Under the pieces are notes generated by a model, which was not told where the DNA came from, did not search any database, and worked only from the letters and a program-made list of their open reading frames with translations. A stretch of DNA of 8,830 nt from Alistipes sp. (GTDB lineage Bacteria > Bacteroidota > Bacteroidia > Bacteroidales > Rikenellaceae): positions 1 through 8,830 of the forward strand of contig JAFZDR010000237.1 in assembly GCA_017561105.1 (NCBI GenBank). Reading direction: 5' to 3'. Below, piece after piece: positions 6,083 through 8,830 of this stretch (the stretch's first letter is position 1; each line of letters opens with the position of its first letter). Position numbers and translations under genes: made by a program.

Positions 6083-8449
6083 TTACTCTTTCTTATCGGA
6101 AGCATCGTTGTTACCGATGCCCTTTACATACTTGTTTAGCCACATATCCACCTCGTAAAGTGAGTGTAGAATGTTCTCGCGAATGATATAACTGTGGCCA
6201 TCGAGTGGCAGCTCCACATGGCGGACAAATTTCTTATGACCGCGCAGGGCCTGGTAGTAACGCTCACTCTGAATAGTGTGCGTGCCACTGTTCTCATCTT
6301 TGCTACCGTGAATCAGCAATATCGCACCATTCAGCTTGTGTGCATAGTTGAATGGCGACATGTTCTGATAGATCTTGTTTGCTGCCCAATAGTGGCGTCC
6401 CTCATCTTGGAAACCGAACGGAGTAAGCGAGCGGTTGTAGGCGCCGCTATATGCGATGCCCGCCTTGAAGAGCTTGGAGTGCGAGAGCAGATTGGCAGTC
6501 ATAAATGCGCCATAGGAGCGACCACCGACCGCTACACGATTAGGATCTCCGTATCCCGCTTCATCCAGCGCCTTGATAGCAGCTTCGGCATTCATTACCA
6601 ACTGCTTTACGAATGTGTCGTTTGCTCTCTTCTTGCCCTCGATAGGAATCAGCGGCATTGCCATACTTTCCATTACACAATATCCCTGCGTGAGCCAAAA
6701 TAGCATTGACGATGCAGTATTTGGCAGGCTCAAGTGGGCATATTGCGAAGTTCGCGGATAGGCTGCAGCCTCGGCCGAACGATAGCTGCGAGGGTAGGCC
6801 CACAAGAGTACGGGTAGCTTACCATCGCGCTTGGCATTATATCCGGCAGGAAGCCATACAAACGACTTTAGCTCTACGCCATCAGCTCGTTTGTAGCTCA
6901 TCAGCTTGCGAGTTACCCCTTTGAGCAAAGGGTATGGCTCGTCGAAGTCGGTGATGGCCTTGCGCGATCTCTTCTTGAAGTTGCATAGATAGAAGTTCTT
7001 AGGCTCCTCGAACGACTCGCGCGAGGTGATGAATATGCGGGCTGTAGGATCCTTTACGGCAATAATCTCTTCGTGGTATGGTGCTTTGCTTTTCCATACG
7101 ACCTTGCTCTTGCCCTTTTCTATATTGTAGAGTACCAACTCCGGTATAGGACCATCTAACGAGTAACCCTTGCTGTTAAACAACAACTCGTTGTTCTTCT
7201 CGTCGCTCCATAACACTTTGCGACCGTATTGGTTGGTAACCATAACAAGGTTGCCGGGATGCTCGTGTATGATTTTTCGGTCGTAGCTGAGAATCTTATT
7301 GCGACTGCTTGTGTCACCGGGCCTAAAGCTGTAGATGGTGATTGTGTCGTTGGCTTTCTCCTCCACTACGGCAAGATCGTCGTTGCACCAATATATCTTC
7401 GAGAATGGCTTGGTTGTGCGTACAACCAGACGACGACTTTCGGTAAACGGAGCCTCCTGCTCATATACGGATGTCTTATAGTCGGTAACATCTTTTTTGG
7501 CATTTACCGTCCAAGTAAGTGTCGCAGGCTTGTCTGCTCGCCACGATAGGTTGTTGCGCTGTTTGACCGTCTTCTCGATATTACCCTCCAAATCCTCGAT
7601 TGTGGTTTTTGATTTGAGATCCATAAATGTGGCCGTATTGGAGTATGGCTCGGTCACACGATAGACTATCAGGTGCTCCTTGTCCGGAGAGATGCTTATG
7701 GTTCGATAGATTGCGGGCTCGCCAATCTCCTTTTCGCCTGAAGGGGAGATACGCACAAGCTGCGAAGAGAAATAGTATTTGAAATTCTGAAGGTCGAAAT
7801 CGTCGCGCAGTAGTCCCTGGATACTCCTTGCACGCATCTTCTTTCCCAGCGACTCTTGCACTATAGGGCCTGTCGGAGTGGTACGCACAGGGGCCTCGCC
7901 ACCTTCAACCACACATGTTGTGAGAAAATCGGTGTCGTTAATCCATATAACGAATTTTCTCGCGGTGGTGTTTATACGACGATTGCTGACGCGAAGAGCT
8001 TTGCCATCCTCTAAACTTGCCGAGTAGAGGTATGTACCATCGCTCTCGCTGTAGAAGATCAACACCTTATCGCCTTTAGGATACCACACGGCTCGTTTGA
8101 TAGTGCCACCCTCGGGCAGACCGTTTACCTTGATCTCCTCTCCATTTGGAATGCGCTTGAGTGTCAGGTATTGAAATCCCTTTTCGCGCAGACGGCAATA
8201 TCTGCTTGGGTCGATATGTACATTTGCTAAGAAGAGACCGTCGAGAGGCACATCCTCGATAGGTATCGAGGTGTTGGCATACATCAACATTACAGCCGAG
8301 ATATCACTGTTGAATACAGGGTTCGGTGTAGGAGTTGTAAATACGAGCTCCTCAATCTCCTGCGGAGGTCGCTTGTATGGTATCTGTTTCGCCTCGACCA
8401 ACGACATCGACAAGAGTGTCAATGATAAAACGACAAGAAATCTCTTCAT
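6083..8449 (-). CDS. Exported S9 family peptidase, glutamyl endopeptidase-like (S9D)
   Basis: This 788-residue serine peptidase has an N-terminal signal peptide (MKRFLVVLSLTLLSMSLVEA, cleavage likely after Ala20), so it acts in the periplasm or outside. Residues about 30-500 form the beta-propeller region, with repeated strand patterns such as YLTLKRIPNGEEIKV. The alpha/beta-hydrolase catalytic domain follows (about 515-776). Ser645 lies in GGRSYGAFMTANLL, Asp718 in LLIHGSKDENSGT and His752 in LPLDGHSYIIREN, completing the triad. The run SGAYNRSLTPFGFQ (668-681) and MSPFNYAHK are hallmarks of the glutamyl endopeptidase branch (plant CGEP and its bacterial homologues), which cleaves after Glu in peptides. 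Two deviations near the active site are the Arg before the catalytic Ser (often His) and HSY instead of HGY at the catalytic His. The gene leads the S9-U32 pair and diverges from the lipoprotein gene at 8591. The role is inferred to be peptide breakdown for nutrition. Confidence 0.93.
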   Translation of the reverse strand: MKRFLVVLSLTLLSMSLVEAKQIPYKRPPQEIEELVFTTPTPNPVFNSDISAVMLMYANTSIPIEDVPLDGLFLANVHIDPSRYCRLREKGFQYLTLKRIPNGEEIKVNGLPEGGTIKRAVWYPKGDKVLIFYSESDGTYLYSASLEDGKALRVSNRRINTTARKFVIWINDTDFLTTCVVEGGEAPVRTTPTGPIVQESLGKKMRARSIQGLLRDDFDLQNFKYYFSSQLVRISPSGEKEIGEPAIYRTISISPDKEHLIVYRVTEPYSNTATFMDLKSKTTIEDLEGNIEKTVKQRNNLSWRADKPATLTWTVNAKKDVTDYKTSVYEQEAPFTESRRLVVRTTKPFSKIYWCNDDLAVVEEKANDTITIYSFRPGDTSSRNKILSYDRKIIHEHPGNLVMVTNQYGRKVLWSDEKNNELLFNSKGYSLDGPIPELVLYNIEKGKSKVVWKSKAPYHEEIIAVKDPTARIFITSRESFEEPKNFYLCNFKKRSRKAITDFDEPYPLLKGVTRKLMSYKRADGVELKSFVWLPAGYNAKRDGKLPVLLWAYPRSYRSAEAAAYPRTSQYAHLSLPNTASSMLFWLTQGYCVMESMAMPLIPIEGKKRANDTFVKQLVMNAEAAIKALDEAGYGDPNRVAVGGRSYGAFMTANLLSHSKLFKAGIAYSGAYNRSLTPFGFQDEGRHYWAANKIYQNMSPFNYAHKLNGAILLIHGSKDENSGTHTIQSERYYQALRGHKKFVRHVELPLDGHSYIIRENILHSLYEVDMWLNKYVKGIGNNDASDKKE

Positions 8450-8478
8450 AATACAGATCTGATAGGGTTTTCTAAGTG

Positions 8479-8486
8479 CAAATATA
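8479..8486 (-). promoter_or_regulatory. Candidate -7 box for the S9-U32 operon
   Basis: On the - strand TATATTTG (8486-8479) matches the Bacteroidota -7 consensus TAnnTTTG. It lies 29 nt upstream of the S9 ATG (8449), which would give a leader of roughly 20-25 nt. No clear TTTG -33 box is present at the expected distance, so this rests on the -7 element alone. Confidence 0.5.
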
Positions 8487-8561
8487 ACAATAAAATTTGG
8501 AAGGTTAGATGGCTGCTAAATTTATTTTATAATAGATGCTCTATTATCCGTGAAAAAAAAT

Positions 8562-8569
8562 TACCTTTG
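8562..8569 (+). promoter_or_regulatory. Candidate -7 box for the fimbrillin-like lipoprotein gene
   Basis: TACCTTTG is an exact TAnnTTTG match, 21 nt before the ATG at 8591. The start of transcription would fall near 8575, leaving a short leader of about 15 nt. The preceding sequence is very A/T-rich with no convincing TTTG at -33. Together with the - strand box at 8486-8479 it defines a divergent promoter region between 8450 and 8590. Confidence 0.55.
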
Positions 8570-8590
8570 TGCCACCAAACTACAAATCGG

Positions 8591-8830
8591 ATGAAAAGAG
8601 TCTATTTTTTGATTGTTGCAGCACTTGCATTGTGCTGTGTCGGCTGTACTACAGACCTCAACGAGGTGGGTGCAGGTGCATCTAAGAGTACCGTTCTCAC
8701 CGTGGCTGTTCAGTCGCCTACAAAGGTCGCTTTGGGCGATAAGAATGGAGATGGCGGCTACTCGGCAACCTGGAGCGAGGGCGATAAAATCTCGGTTAAT
8801 GGTTATATCTCGGAGGAGGCACTTCTCAGC
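8591..8830 (+). CDS. N-terminal part of a fimbrillin-like/cell-surface lipoprotein, truncated by window end
   Basis: An ATG at 8591 opens a frame that stays open for 80 codons to the window edge. It begins MKRVYFLIVAALALCCVGC, a lipoprotein signal with Cys19 as the lipidated residue (CVGC, with Cys at -3). After a short linker, KVALGDKNGDGGYSATWSEG and then DKISVNG (about 45-71) match the pattern T/K-x-x-L-G...Y...W-x-x-G-D-x-I-x-V seen near the N-terminus of fimbrillin-like and related Bacteroidales surface lipoproteins. It is probably exported to the outer membrane, possibly as a pilus-type subunit or adhesin. Many Bacteroidales lipoproteins with LRR or other C-terminal domains share this N-terminal module, so the true class depends on sequence beyond the window. 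It is divergent from the S9 gene, with a 141-nt intergenic region. Confidence 0.8.
   Translation, partial: MKRVYFLIVAALALCCVGCTTDLNEVGAGASKSTVLTVAVQSPTKVALGDKNGDGGYSATWSEGDKISVNGYISEEALLS

Noticed and set aside
6076..6105. Upstream ATG for the U32 gene at 6105
   Set aside because: It would overlap the S9 coding end by 23 nt and add ten residues not expected in the family. The ATG at 6075 gives the usual N-terminus MIRKIELLAPAKD.
1661..8510. Identical 10-mer AAGGTTAGAT at 1661 and 8501
   Set aside because: Ten-base matches are expected by chance many times in a window of this size. One copy is part of the terminator loop and the other lies in a promoter region, with no shared context.

Overview
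This window looks like chromosomal DNA from a gut-type Bacteroidota, most likely Bacteroidales. The evidence is the RpoC sequence, a BspA-type leucine-rich-repeat lipoprotein, a glutamyl-endopeptidase-like S9 peptidase, the lack of clear Shine-Dalgarno sites, and several TAnnTTTG-type -7 boxes. A Rikenellaceae/Alistipes-like source is possible, but I cannot fix the genus by eye.

Layout. On the + strand, bases 1-1622 are the C-terminal part of rpoC (the start lies outside the window). It ends at a strong hairpin (1642-1680) that can terminate transcription in both directions. From 8449 down to 1697 everything is on the - strand. In transcription order these are an S9D (glutamyl endopeptidase-like) exported peptidase, a U32-family protein of the RlhA/TrhP RNA-hydroxylation type 7 nt after it, a 252-nt intergenic gap, a class I SAM methyltransferase related to rRNA methyltransferases, a BspA-type LRR lipoprotein (13-nt gap), and a 97-aa three-helix membrane protein of unknown function (19-nt gap). 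From 8591 a new + strand gene, a fimbrillin-like lipoprotein, starts and runs off the end. It is divergent from the S9 gene.

How the genes may work together. S9-U32 and methyltransferase-LRR-membrane protein look like two transcription units on spacing alone. The U32 protein and the methyltransferase both probably modify RNA and sit beside rpoC, so this is a translation/transcription housekeeping neighbourhood. The LRR and small membrane genes are visibly more AT-rich than the methyltransferase and look like accessory cargo added downstream.

The most unusual structure is the gap between the U32 and methyltransferase genes. It is built from three arrays, all with a 7-base period. Two degenerate TRGCNNT arrays in opposite orientation lie at the two ends, and one overlaps the last codons of the U32 gene. 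A different heptamer, AGACGAG, lies between them. A candidate promoter for the methyltransferase sits among these arrays. I found no CRISPR, tRNA, rRNA, transposase or phage gene.
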